A DNA stretch of 64,000 bases from Flaccisagitta enflata (lineage: Eukaryota; Chaetognatha; Sagittoidea; Aphragmophora), in contig OZ231127.1 of the NCBI GenBank assembly GCA_965153355.1, positions 78,554,001 to 78,618,000 on the forward strand, given 5' to 3'. This document shows positions 37,852 through 50,982 of this stretch, piece after piece (positions within the stretch are counted from its first letter, which is position 1; each line of letters begins with the position of its first letter). Under the pieces are notes generated by a model. That model did no database searches. It was not told where the DNA came from and saw nothing but the letters and a program-made list of their open reading frames with translations. Position numbers and translations under genes: made by a program.

Positions 37852-38686
37852 CACAGTCGCCCAGAGCTTGACGCCAGTTGACCTGAAATGATCGCCACCA
37901 ACTTCAGTGGTTACCTGACACTGATGGTGCATAGATTACATTTCTAGAAAAAATGAAATCTGTTTTGGGGCGCTTTTTAAGATATCTGAAAAAACAGTAC
38001 TATTTTACTCTTTTTAGTCGCGTGCTACGCGACTCTACACCCCGCTTTGTCGGTCCGTCCGTCCGTCCGTCGGTCCGTCGGTCCGTCACACTTTACTGTC
38101 ACACTTTACTTTTTCGGCGTTTATGGGGTTTTTGGCTATACCGCTCCTGCCCAAATGCTCCACTGACCTAAAATATGGCCCCTGCCCACCCGCACGCGAC
38201 TGGGGTAGCCGTGTATCCGGCCTTGTTTTTTACCATAACTCTTTGTGATGAATGTTTTTGATGATTCTGACTGCAGATCTCATTTGAGATGATAGTTTCC
38301 GGTTCGTTTGATATGTCACACTATATACTTTTGCAAAAGAAATAAAAAGTTAAATTTTGCCATTTAACACTGTTTTATATAGTAATATGACCAAAAAATA
38401 AGCTTTTTTTTCTTTTGCAAAAGTATATAGTGTGACATATCAAACAAACCAAAAACTATCATCTGAGATCAAATCTGCAGTCAAAATTATCAAAAGAATT
38501 TATCACAAAGAGTTATGGTAAAAAATTTAGTAAAATAATAATATTTTTTTAGATATCTTAAAAAGCGCCCCAAAACAGATTTCATTTTTTCTAGAAAGGT
38601 AATCTATGCACCATCAGGGTCATGAAACCAGTGAAGTTGGTGACGATCATTTCAGGCCAACTGGCGTCAAGCTCTGGGCGACTGTG
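37852..38686. mobile_element. Foldback (palindromic) element interrupted by a HINE-like insertion
   Basis: Left arm 37852-38010 plus 38230-38350 is inverted relative to 38395-38686. Ends CACAGTCGCCCAGAGC and its complement, flanked by TACC at 37848-37851 and 38687-38690. The left arm is split by the HINE-like copy at 38011-38229, while the right arm shows the uninterrupted sequence. Confidence 0.8.
38011..38229 (-). mobile_element. Helentron/HINE-like element, TCGCG-hairpin subtype, complete
   Basis: TTTTTAGTCGCG-TGCTA-CGCGACT hairpin, CCCCGCTTTGTCGG, (CCGT)n, ATGGCCCCTGCCCACCCGCA, ACTGGGGTAGCCGTG, CCGGCCTTGTTT. Its borders are fixed by the other arm of the palindrome it entered. Confidence 0.9.
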
Positions 38687-38690
38687 TACC

Positions 38691-38865
38691 TGACTCGACG
38701 CCCCGCTTTGACCGTCTGCTGGTTGGTCACATTTTACTTCTTTAAGTGCGACAAAGCACCTCTATAACTGACTATGTCCCTTGATTGATCTGTCTGTCTG
38801 TCTGTTTGTAACGCATTCGTTCGACGATACACGCATCGCACCTTATTGGCCTACCTGGCCTTGTT
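38691..38865 (-). mobile_element. HINE-like fragment plus a GGTGC-hairpin subtype copy
   Basis: 38691-38750: GACTCGACGCCCCGCTTTGA (TCGCG subtype remnant). 38751-38865: hairpin AAGTGC-GACAAA-GCACCT, (CTGT)n, CATTCGTTCGACGATACACG, ATTGGCCTACCTGGCCTTGTT. Confidence 0.75.
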
Positions 38866-38869
38866 GAAT

Positions 38870-39825
38870 TCTTTGTGGTCTCTGGACTAACAAAAGTGCC
38901 TAAATGCTCAAGTGGCTCAGTGTATCTAGTCTCATTTGACTGAGATAACGATCATTCTTGGGAGCAGCCTGTACACCTTGGTATTTTTTTTTTATCTTAC
39001 CACTTACTAGCTGCCCCTTGTGAAACCTCGTCCTAACTTCCTACAGATCGTTGGGAGCAATGGCAACCTTGACGGGAGGATAGATTTTAAGATTTCACTT
39101 TTAATCTAATATCATTAAGAAATTGTTTTTGTAGGTTTTAAGCTATTTCATTAAATTTAGCAAAAAAAATGTATCTCTTAAAAATCAAATTAATTTATCA
39201 AGTTAAACAAATTTAGTTGCTATTTCAGTTTTACCCAAAGATTAACTCATATAGTTATAAATCCTATCAAATTAGTCTAATTAAAATGTTTCATTTTTCA
39301 AAGTTAATAAATTTTTATGTTACATCTTAAAAAATACATCGGAACATAAAAAAATAAAATCTTGATGAACTTGAATAATAATTTGAAGTTGTGAAGTAGC
39401 AAACTTTTATATTCACTAAAAAACCAACCAACCAACCTTTTGTTTTACTTAAATCTGAATCAAATGAAGTTACATTACTCAAAATATTAACTCCCATAAA
39501 GGTAGTCCTTGCTCCCAACATACTGAATGTGTGAGAGAGAAGGTCTGTATGCATTTAACATTGTCAAAAAAGAAAAACAAGAGATTTTCAATGAAGTGTG
39601 AAATTGTAATAAATGAGTCAAAATATCAATGATTAAATGAGCACCGCAGTTTTAAAAAAACACTTAAAAAAGAATAAAACAAACAATGTATTACTAAGTG
39701 CGATTTCCACTACCTACTATCTAAACAAAAATTCAGTAGCATCTCTGACTAAAGACATCCCACGGCCTAAAAAAAACTAATAATTCCAAATCTAGGTCAA
39801 GAAATTTCAGATGAATTCAAGCTGG
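38870..39825. other. No gene seen
   Basis: AT-rich DNA without recognised elements or coding signal. Confidence 0.4.
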
Positions 39826-39827
39826 TT

Positions 39828-40248
39828 TTTTGGCAGCGGCCCAAAGGGGTCGATGACCTATGCTTTTACACACATGGGTAATTTTTTTTTTTCTTAGGTC
39901 CATACCCGCCTCCCAGTTTTGAGGCCTAAATTCTAGTCCCAAGATCCAAAATCAAACGAATTCAATCTGGTTTTTGGGCAGCGGCCCCAAAGGGGTCAAT
40001 GACCTATGCTTTCACACATATGGGGAATTTTCACCTTCTCCTTTTCCTAGGTCTGAACCCACCTCCCAGTTTTGAGGCCCAAATTCTACTCCCAAGATCC
40101 AAATCAAATTTCCCATATGTGTGAAAGCATAGGTCATTGACCCCTTTGAGGCCGCTGCCCTGCTTCTCCCTCAACTTCACGCACAACCTACTAGAGCAGG
40201 GCACGGGTACTGCTGACCAATGACCATCTAACGCTTTTGCGACTATTA
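39828..40248. mobile_element. GGCCCC-hairpin elements, tandem partial plus complete
   Basis: A partial unit (39828-39968) is followed by a complete one (39970-40156) with about 50-bp TIRs (GGGCAGCGGCCCCAAAGGGG.../...CCCCTTTGAGGCCGCTGCCC). The tail 40157-40248 ends GACCATCTAACGCTTTTGCG, as at 2590. Confidence 0.75.
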
Positions 40249-41010
40249 GATTTTAATTCTTTTAAATAGCAAACAAAACACCAAAATTATCAAATAGAAA
40301 AAAAATTAACAAAAAAAGCTTCAATTCAAAATTTGATTCTAGTTATCTACATTAAAATTTCATAAAATCATCTTTTAACATTTGCACACAAAAAAAAACT
40401 AATTCTAAAACATGATTATACATGATTAATAGAATCATTTTTTGTAAAACACAGTTAAAAATATAGAATTTTCCATGGAAGATAGAAAACTTTGTGCAGC
40501 GAAACCTTTTTTGTTAGAAATAACAAAAGCGATAGATTGACATTTTTAGTCTAAGTATGAGCGTAATGAAGAAAATAAACTGAAACTAACAAAAAATAAG
40601 GGAACAAATAGAGCAAACCTTAATGAAAGAGTTTCACAATTTTGGGACAACCTGGGGTAACAGTAAAATCACAAATATGGAGGGGGGCAGGAGCAAAAAT
40701 GCACACTTTCCCACTTTCTTACTTCAGCATCTAAGATAAACCAATGGAGTGAGCGATGGATGAACTACACAGATGTTGTCTTTGATGAGATGTCTTCTGG
40801 TTGATTTTTGGTGAAAGTTTTGTAATTTCTCCTTCATCCTTCCGTTTTTTCCCCTTCTTCTCATCATCTGCCTATCGTTAATATTGCTATCACCAAACTG
40901 TAACTGTTCGTAAGCTTATTGCTGACATTGTCTGGTTGTGAGCCCCACGGTTGTCTGTTTAGGCGTTAATTCATTCGTAGGTGGGGAAGAAAGCGATCAG
41001 AAAAGTTATG

Positions 41011-41145
41011 TCAAGGGAATAAGAGGCCGCAGAGGCAGCCGGTTGCGACTGCACCGTTCAGGCGGTGGCGGCGGCGGCGGGGTTTCTTTAAAGACGGATC
41101 AGACGAAGCCACATCAATCGCCGCTGCGGTCGTCATTGTTGCCAT
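41011..41145 (-). CDS. Possible first coding exon, unknown protein
   Basis: A GC-rich island in AT-rich DNA. The minus strand gives a 44-codon frame starting MATMTTAAAIDVASSDPSLK and continuing KPRRRRHRLNG before a stop. The basic run looks like a nuclear signal. No convincing donor or following exon was found, and I do not recognise the product. The plus strand also has an open frame through a GGC run, so the coding status is doubtful. Confidence 0.2.
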   Translation of the reverse strand: MATMTTAAAIDVASSDPSLKKPRRRRHRLNGAVATGCLCGLLFP

Positions 41146-41381
41146 TGTCGTTGCTACACTTGCACTGTAGACTCCCCCGAGCGCATCCGTTTATGAGACA
41201 TGATATCAGGAGACAGGGAGGGGAAGGGGAAACGAGTTATGCGGGGTCAGATAATCGTTGCGGATGGGTGGGAAGGGACATCCAACCCTCATCTACACCT
41301 CAACCCACTCCCAATACTCGAACGCTGTATTTGTCATTAAACTAATCCCCTAAATACAGTTTTATGAAAATTTCAACTTAG

Positions 41382-41523
<142 letters not shown>

Positions 41524-42012
41524 GTAATGTAATGAAAGGGAACTGTTCAGTGTTCACATAGGGGCTTCTCAACTAACCAACGGAAACACGAAATACCAAC
41601 ACATTTGAGTGTGTCAATAAGCAGAAGTACCATTTGAATTTTGCAGTAGTACCATTTGAATTTTATTTTTATTTACTTTATTTTTCATTTTCTTGATACA
41701 ATCAAATATTAATAAAAACATGTATGCTTTCACTAACTATACTTATTTATATTGAAAACAAGCTTTAATAATCCTTTTCACAAATCACTTTTTGTAAATT
41801 TTGAAATTAAATAAAAATTTTTTTTAAATGAGTAACTTATATTTATATTTAAAGTTCAAAGCGTTTTCATTAATATTTACTAATTATTTTTTCTATAACA
41901 ATATCAATACCATAATAATAGACAAACAAAGGTTGAATAAAAATCTAACAAAAAATATAAATTAAATGACATATATAAATAATAATTTATGAAAATATTG
42001 GGTCTACATGTA

Positions 42013-42951
42013 GGAGATGGCCGCACTGAGTTTATTCCTTTCCAACCTTTAATCATCCATTTCAACAGGGTTGAACAATCGATGAGTTGGAATTGGGTTT
42101 TAGAGGTAAGGTTAGGTTTAGGGGTAGGGTTGAGTTTAGGGGTAGTCTTGAGTTTAGAGGTACGGTTGAGTTTAAGGGTAGGATTTAGAGGTAGGGTTAG
42201 GTTTAGGGGTAGGGTTGGGTTTAGGGGTAGAATTGGGTTTAGGGGTCGGGTTGGATTTAAGGGTAAGGTTAGGTTTAGGGATAGGGTTGGGTTTAAGGGT
42301 TGGGTTGGATTTAAGGGTAGGGTTGGGTTTAGGGGTAAAGTTGGTTTTAAGGGTAAGGTTGGGTTTAAGGGTAAGGTTGGGTTTAGGATTGGGTTTGGGG
42401 GTAGGGTTGAGTTTAGGGGTAGATTTGGGTTTAGGGGTAGGTTTGGGTTTTTGGGGTAGGGTTGGGTCTAGAGATAAGGTTAGGTTTAGGCTTGGGCTTA
42501 GGGGCTTAGGGGCTCGGTTAGGCTTAAGGGAAGGGTAAGGATTAGGGGTAGGGTTGGGTTTAGGGGTAGCGTTGAGTTAAGAGGTTGGTTTGAGATTAGG
42601 GGTAAGGTTGAAATTAGGGGTAGGGTTGAAATTAAGGGTAGGGTTCAGATTAGGAGCAGGGTTGAGATTAGGGTTAGGGTTAAGATTAGGAGCAGGGTTG
42701 AGTTTAGCAGCAGAGTTGGGTTTAGGGGCAAGGTTGGGTTTAGGGGTTGGGTTTAGAGGAAGGGTTGAGTTTAGGGGTAGGGTTTGGTATAGGGGTAGGA
42801 TTGGGTATAAGGGTAGAGTTGGGTTCAGGGATAGGGTTGGGTTAAAGGGTAGGGTTGGGTTAAGGGGTAAGGATGTTCCTAAAAATTCATTGTAAGGATG
42901 GCATCACATGATAAAATGCGAAAATATATGTTTACGTAAGCGGCCATCTCC
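42013..42951. mobile_element. TIR element carrying a TTAGGG-like minisatellite
   Basis: GGAGATGGCCGC at 42013 and its inverted copy GCGGCCATCTCC ending 42951, each next to TA. Nearly all of the interior is the G-rich array. Confidence 0.65.
42095..42875 (+). repeat. Degenerate telomere-like minisatellite
   Basis: About 780 bp of GGTTGGGTTTAGGGGTAG-type units. It reads as GLGVGL-like peptides in all frames but has no coding signature. The strand is strongly G-rich. Confidence 0.9.
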
Positions 42952-43534
42952 TATACCTTTAACAAATATTGATAGTGTTAAATTTAATTTTTAAATTGTT
43001 TAATATTAATGATTAGGTAAAAAAATGTTCGTCATATTGACACCCGACTTACACATTGACATGGCTTAAGAGAATAGCAATGATTAGTTACCTAGTTCAA
43101 CAAATCCATGATTTAGGAAATTTCAAGTGGTTCGTGGTTTGTGGGAGTCATTGATGATGTCCCTCGTAGCTTGATGATTGGACCGTAATCGCTTTCACGT
43201 GAGATCGACGTAATCCCTCGGATTCTGAGAAATATTGAAAAAATTAGCAAGTTACAAGCAAGTTACTCCACCTCTACCAACCGACTGACCAACCAATGGA
43301 CGACTAAAAATAGTGGAACCTTAGGTGAACCTTGACCGCAAAACAATTAAAACAAGCCCAAGATAGAGCGAAAGTTGCGGGCTGGGCCTGTTAAGCCTAG
43401 ATTATAATAACATCAAGGATTCAAAATGCACTAAAATTAAGAACGTAGTTACAATTTGTAAATTGCCATTTGAAAATTTTTTTGGTTATTAAATGGGCTT
43501 GAGAAGCTTCGGGGGGGGGGGAGGACGTACGTAT

Positions 43535-43600
43535 TGTCAGACAGGTTCACCCCTGTGTCCTACTGGACATCGGCCCTTTGGGGCCGCTGCCCAAAAAAGT
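43535..43600 (+). mobile_element. GGCCCC-hairpin family, solo 3' end
   Basis: CACCCCTGTGTCCTACTGGA, then CGGCCCTTTGGGGCCGCTGC and CCAAAAAAG. Matches the terminus at 54611-54652. Confidence 0.6.
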
Positions 43601-43892
43601 TTACGTCTTCGAACAACCTGTCACCTCCTCTAGCATACCCTCACTCTAAGTTACGCAGGAGCGTGACCCTCACCTTAGTAATTTGTGTTCGGGCGTTCAT
43701 AATGAAGTTTGACTCCGTGCGAAGCAACAGGGGCCGGGGAAAGGCGACTTGAAACGTGGATCGGAACAGCACTTTATTATGAAGCAAATCTCCGCATTCA
43801 ATGAGATACATGTTTGACGCCGCGATGTAGTAAGGGTTCAATTATAATTAGTGAATATGTTCCAGCTTCACCAAGATAGGTCCAATCAATCA

Positions 43893-43904
43893 AGGTTACG
43901 TAAC
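43893..43904. repeat. Target-site duplication, 3' side of the retrotransposon
   Basis: AGGTTACGTAAC, identical to 45527-45538. It abuts the poly(A)/poly(T) tail. Confidence 0.85.
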
Positions 43905-45526
43905 TTTTTTTTTTTTTCTGCAAAAAAGAAGAAGACAAGCATTTTAAACAATTATAGGAAAGTGATAATGCAAAAGAGATAGACGATCTTTAAATGTAAA
44001 TTTCTTTCTTCAAATCTTTAAAACTAAAATAACAATAGAAAATGTATCACAGACAATAAAGGGGGGGGGAAGTTTACGATCCAGTAACGTGGGGAGGCGG
44101 CGGCGCAGGCGCTCTTGCCGCTATGAGACCAGCGTTGGCACGTTGTAGGAGGACGGAAAGTCTTTGAAAGAAATGACTTATCACAGATGAGGCGCTAAAA
44201 GAAGATCGGGATGAAGTCTGTTTGGCGATTGACTGAAGGTGATGAACAGCGTCAGAGTCCCAACCACCAAGAGTTTCAACCACAAGCGGGATAAAGACGA
44301 CACCATTGGTTTGACAAGCGCAAAAATGTTTGTTCATCTTCGACGCCTTCATGGCCTCGATAGCAGCTCCGGTTTCCTTCGAGGCGCGGGGAAGAGCAGA
44401 TTGACTGAGAGGAGAGGTGACAGCGACGTCGAAGGCAGTTTGACGACCGCGCCAACTTGGAAGAAAGATGTCACCAGGCCGACTACGATTGCCGGAGATG
44501 AGATCACGAGCCTGTTTGACCGGGGAAAGGCCCGCATACCGAGCCACCTCGAAGATAGCGTCGCGAAGGGTGTCATGGCACATGTGATGGTATGATCACC
44601 AAAGACGTCCGACTCTTTGCCACAAGCAGGGCAAGGGTGACGCGAGTTGTAGACAGGAAGACCAAGGCGATATTGAAGCGCAATTCGAAAATTTTGGGGA
44701 AGAATTGAAAGTCCAAAGACGTGAGAAGGAATCGAATTGAGAAAGGCACCAGAGAGAGGAAGAGCCAAGGATCGTAGACGAGCAGATGAACGAAGATCAC
44801 CAGAAGAGTCAACATGTTCTTAAAGAGATTTTTGAATGTTAGAGTCAATGATGAATGATAGGGACTTCTGGGAGATTTCACTCGCAGGATCGGAGAGATT
44901 GTCGAGGAGCGACGCGGGGAGGGACCCAGCGGCAGTCCGAAAGAGGGCTAGGGGGGTGTCGATGGTGGAGAGATGAGGAGCATTGGCGAGGATACGATCA
45001 ACGGTTGGTTTTGATTGGATGACAGAACTGAGGAAGGCGGCAGTGGCGTGGTCGAAGGCAGACCGGAGACCAAGACCTCCAAGGGAAACAGGAAGAGATG
45101 CTTGACAACGAGCTTGAGGGGAGAGAGGCGAGCCAACAATCGATTCCAAAGCAGTGAAGATGATGTCATCAAAACGATCCAAGACAGGCTTGAGGATCGA
45201 AGGCTTGCAAGTACGGAGGGTGTACATCAGCTTGGTAATGGAGAGACAAGACCTCAAGAGACAGAGTTGGATTTGTGGATCTTCAATACAGGAGAGTCTG
45301 TTGACAATTACGTCTTCTATCTTTGAAACTCTTGCATGGACCTCGGTCACCATGAATCCTGAATCGCCAATAGGAGAACCAAGCAAAAGGAGGCCTGAGG
45401 GAGAGGCTTTTGGGATGCCACAGTCCAGTGGATCGTCAATATTTTGAAAATTGTTGCCGCACCAAACGGAGCTCTTGGACTTGTTGAGGTAGAGGCCCTG
45501 GTTTGGGCCATCCTCCTCCAGAATTG
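43905..45526 (-). mobile_element. 5'-truncated non-LTR retrotransposon copy with poly(A) tail
   Basis: The insert is bounded by a perfect 12-bp direct repeat AGGTTACGTAAC at 43893-43904 and 45527-45538. On the minus strand it begins inside the reverse-transcriptase thumb (SILEEDGPNQGLYLNKSKSS) and ends in a 3' UTR plus 13 A (43917-43905). This is the standard product of target-primed reverse transcription with an incomplete 5' end. The TSD core GTTACGTAAC is itself a palindrome. The target DNA continues on both sides. Confidence 0.85.
44074..45526 (-). pseudogene. Reverse transcriptase/endonuclease C-terminal half, broken
   Basis: Three parts line up with the ORF of RLE-type non-LTR elements common in invertebrates and fish. 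The RT thumb and connector (45526-44823) carries LNKSKSSVWC, then LLGSPIGDSGF, then SLGGLGLRSAFDHATAAFL. Next comes LNSIPSHVFGLSI and a zinc-knuckle-like CPACGKESDVFGDHTITC (C-x2-C-x9-H-x3-C). The C-terminal part has RPGD followed 14 residues later by D in AFDVAVTSPL, resembling the R-PD-x-D signature of restriction-like endonucleases, and ends FQRLSVLLQRANAGLI. An in-frame TAA lies at 44822-44820, and a deletion with frameshift occurs at about 44583, where several residues between ITC and HDTLRD are lost. It is a dead copy. The clade (R2/NeSL/HERO-like) is uncertain. Confidence 0.75.
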
Positions 45527-45538
45527 AGGTTACGTAAC
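45527..45538. repeat. Target-site duplication, 5' side of the retrotransposon
   Basis: AGGTTACGTAAC, the second copy of the 12-bp duplication, at the truncated 5' junction. Confidence 0.85.
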
Positions 45539-46135
45539 AGAATATTCCTGGCTAACGTGAGCTACGTGAGTCAGGTAGCAGGTTGGTTTGATTTGTTTCG
45601 TTCGCAGCTTTGGTCAGTTGAGAGCTTGAGTCTCTTCACGATTTTTTTCAGGATTTTCTTCTAGATGGTCAGTAGGAAATTTGTTACGGTCACGGTAAAG
45701 CTTAGATTCCAGCTATGAAAATCTTAATTAGTTCGTCACGCCAAGTACAAACTGAAACAAATGAGCGAGTAGATAAGGAATTCCAGTTGTTTTATTAGTT
45801 ACGATCTTTTAAAAACTTTTTTGTAACATTGTTTCTGATAGCTTAAGTAGTTCTTTTAAAAAGACTATCTTGCCGGTAAAGCGAGAACGGAAACCATGAC
45901 CTGAGCCTTCAACTCATTTTTTTGCCACTAGCCCCAAGCGTAAGTCAAATCAAAGAGGGAAAAAATCCATCATTGCTTGTTGTGGTTCCTCCCTTCATCT
46001 GCGGCACTCCCAGCCAAAAAAAGCAATGATGTCCGAGTTCATATTCACTCGTTTATGTGAAATTGTAAAAGATAAAATCGGTCGTTACTGCTTGCCAAGG
46101 AATAGATGGAGCAAACTACAGACTCATTCATGATA

Positions 46136-47674
<1,539 letters not shown>

Positions 47675-47810
47675 TACATTTATCAAGAAAAGAGTGATAG
47701 GTTAAATACTGATTGATTGACAAGCAATAACAAAACAAAGAGTAGATAAGAATCAGTTACAAATCATGTAAATGTCATTATCATGATATTTCCTTGTATT
47801 TGTCAAGTTA

Positions 47811-48375
47811 CAGGGTGATTTTTTTCAAGTGGGGGAAAATATTAAGACATCAAATTTTTATCATGCAATTTGAAGATAAACCAAAGTTAGTTTATACTTG
47901 CAAACTATTTGACATTTGATATTCAAGAAAGAAAAAATATTTTTGACCAGTTTTGAATTCAATTTAGCATAGTTGACCATTTTCAATCCATTAAGTTCAT
48001 ATCATTTTTTCACAATATTGAATTTTTGAATTATGCACAAAAAAAAACTTATTTTGGTCAAAAAGTTGAATGTCAGTTTACTTTTATCACTAATTTGGAT
48101 ATTTTAACTCTGGTTTTTATTCAAAACAGTTTTTTACTAAAATTTTGTAATTTCAGCTTCATCCATATAAGAAATTTCATAAAAAAAACATTGATTTTCC
48201 TGAAATTTTGGGTTTGATAAAAATATTAACAAAATTTGCCAAAAATATTTTTTCTTTCTTGAAAAGTAGATGTCAAGTAGTTTGCTACTATAAACTAATT
48301 TTGGTTCATCCTGAAATGTCATAACTAAAATTTGATGCCTTAATACTTTCCCCCACTTGAAAAAAAATCACCCTG
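47811..48375. mobile_element. Foldback MITE with CAGGGTGATT ends
   Basis: CAGGGTGATTTTTTTCAAGT at 47811 and its inverted copy ending 48375. The arms stay similar for about 150 bp (GACATCAAATTTTTAT..., AAACTATTTGACAT...). TA precedes the left end. The right flank is TGG, so no clear TSD. Confidence 0.7.
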
Positions 48376-48477
48376 TGGCTTTAATGGAAACCCGTCCAAA
48401 CCATATGGATTGTCTCTGTTTCTCTAGGATCCTTTGCTGTGAGGTGTGATTGTGATTTTGGTCAATTCAAATGACGC

Positions 48478-48654
48478 AGGGTCACAATATCGTTGCGGAT
48501 GGGTGGGCAGGGACGTACAACCTTCATCCACCTCCTCCCCCCCCCCACAATATGAATGCGTGTTTCGCACCTGCAATCCAGCATGATCCACGGACATACC
48601 GACAAGCGGATGGACAAATCCTCCGATACAGTTGCATGTCCGCAACCAAAAACG
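48478..48654 (+). mobile_element. Helentron/HINE-like element, TTGCG-type, diverged
   Basis: GTCACAATATCGTTGCGGAT, GGGTGGGCAGGGACGTACAA, poly(C), GGACATACCGACAAGCGGAT, hairpin GTTGC-ATGTCC-GCAAC then CAAAAA. Related to 1-205, and a fragment lies at about 41248-41300. Confidence 0.65.
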
Positions 48655-48860
48655 AGCGGCGCATGAACACACTCCGAATCGCTAAGAAAATAGAAAGGGT
48701 GGAGGACGAAAAAAAAGATGGAAAGCATCGTTTTTCCCTTATTTCTATCCTCCCCCTCAATTCCTTGATAGATCAGCTGTCTTCCATGACTTCAACCACC
48801 TGCCATCAGCTGAGATTACCAACTTGTTGTCCTCATTTTGCTATTTCAAGAGGTAATCCA

Positions 48861-48861
<1 letters not shown>

Positions 48862-48931
<70 letters not shown>
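48862..48931. repeat. (CT)n microsatellite
   Basis: Part of a diverged duplication with 49483-49516. Confidence 0.95.
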
Positions 48932-48932
<1 letters not shown>

Positions 48933-49479
48933 GCGTGCACAACGTTGATGACGCTGAAAACCAAGGAAAGAAACGACCGTTAGAATAGTAAGGGCATAGA
49001 AGAGAGATGATGCAGCCCGACTCTCCAGTATATGGATAGTGACCAAATTGATGAGATTGATTCTCATCGCTGATTTCCTACATTTTAGACAAGTAGACAG
49101 ATTGCAATTGGAAATGTGTGAGCAAATGTTAGAATCAAGAACATGAAGCAAATTGAAGCGTACGCAGCCAATAAGCAAATTACCAAGTACTTGTGAAAAC
49201 GTGGGTCGCCAGCCAACATTTTTGTGGCAGTGACACCACCTTAAGCCAAATGTTGAAATCGAGAAAAATGAATAATATTGAAGAAAACACTGGCAGTTCT
49301 ACAGACAGACGTGACGTGATGACGCCCCTCTTGGAAAGGAGTGGTCAGGCTTTCTGTAACTCTTTCCTTCAAATACAATCGGTGCTCTAAATCCTCTCAG
49401 TTGCCTTCCACAACAACATCCACCTGCCCATCAGCTGAGATAACAAACTGTAACTGTCCTCTTGCATTTTTGAAAAGTT

Positions 49480-49482
<3 letters not shown>

Positions 49483-49516
<34 letters not shown>
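49483..49516. repeat. (CT)n microsatellite
   Basis: Short tract in the second copy of the duplication. Confidence 0.9.
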
Positions 49517-49521
<5 letters not shown>

Positions 49522-50120
49522 CACGTGCAGATTGCTACTTCGACGACGACGTCGAGATGAGAAAGATCTGTCGCACGCAAAAAAAGGGGGGGGGGGGAAA
49601 GGGCGGAGGGAAACGACCGTTAGGAACACAAGACCCGATTGGCAAATGATGCTTCATATCTGCATGGAAATCTCGAGCCGAAAAAATCAGGTGATCCCAT
49701 TGGCAACGTTTTGATATTTGTTACTGATTTCCAGTGATGCTATAGCTGCGCAGCCTATAGGCACCCCCGTCTTACATTTCACAATTATTCGTCCATGGGG
49801 AGAAGCAGTGAACGTTGCACGCATCTAAAGAGACAATCCAATGAAAAAGTCATGTAAGTATCAGAGAGTATCCAATATAATGACCAAAGGATTGAGGATC
49901 CGTATATATGGCCGTAGGGCAATGGAAGCAAGCGTGGACGGAAGACGACTACAATACTATCAGTACTATCATACACCTGTGGATAGTTGACTGTGGGCAA
50001 TTCTCCTGGAGGCAAACACTTCAGAAATATCAGATGTACCGATTGATTTACATGGAATAACTTTCCAAGTACGGTAACGACTCATCCTTATCACCACGAT
50101 GCACTGACGCGTGGAGAGAG

Positions 50121-50431
<311 letters not shown>

Positions 50432-50651
50432 CGAAAGAACGAAGATCATGATATCGATTCTTATTCCGGCACGAGTGGGCAACGTTCTTTGGCCTCTGAT
50501 ACAATCGATCGCTTCAAGGTCGATTTTGCCAACTTCGCGTGTGTAATTAGGTTGGGCTGATCTATAAAGAATTCTTTAGGTCAGCTGTTGGCTACGACAA
50601 CATTGACATCGACATCGGAGCTGAGATGACGGTCACTGCAAAGATAACAAA

Positions 50652-50870
50652 CGAGGTAACGGGGGCGGACGGGTGGGCAGGGGCGTCCAATCCCTATCCT
50701 CACCCCAACTCCAAACCCCCCCCCTCCCACACACAGACACACACACACAAGCATCTAAATTGCTCATTTTTTTTCATCTTTTGATTTGGGTTTACGTACC
50801 GACGGACCAACGGAACAACGGACGGATAATGCATCTTAAAGAGTCGCAAGTCCTTGACTAAATAACCAAT
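50652..50870 (+). mobile_element. Helentron/HINE-like element, degenerate
   Basis: GGGCGGACGGGTGGGCAGGG, GCGTCCAATCCC, a C/A-rich middle, GACGGACCAACGGAACAACG and decayed hairpin AGTCGCAAGTCCTTGACT then AAATAA. Confidence 0.6.
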
Positions 50871-50982
50871 TGGGCATTGACCATACAGTTTTCGTTTGAA
50901 ATAAATCGTTTCATATTAAGTTCATAACGAATGTTTCATCATACCAGAAAGTCGTATTTTATAGTTTCTAAAAAAAGAAGAA

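Noticed and set aside
41989-42895. Glycine/leucine/valine-rich frames of 100-156 codons
   Set aside because: All three frames give similar peptides from the TTAGGG-like minisatellite, so there is no coding preference.
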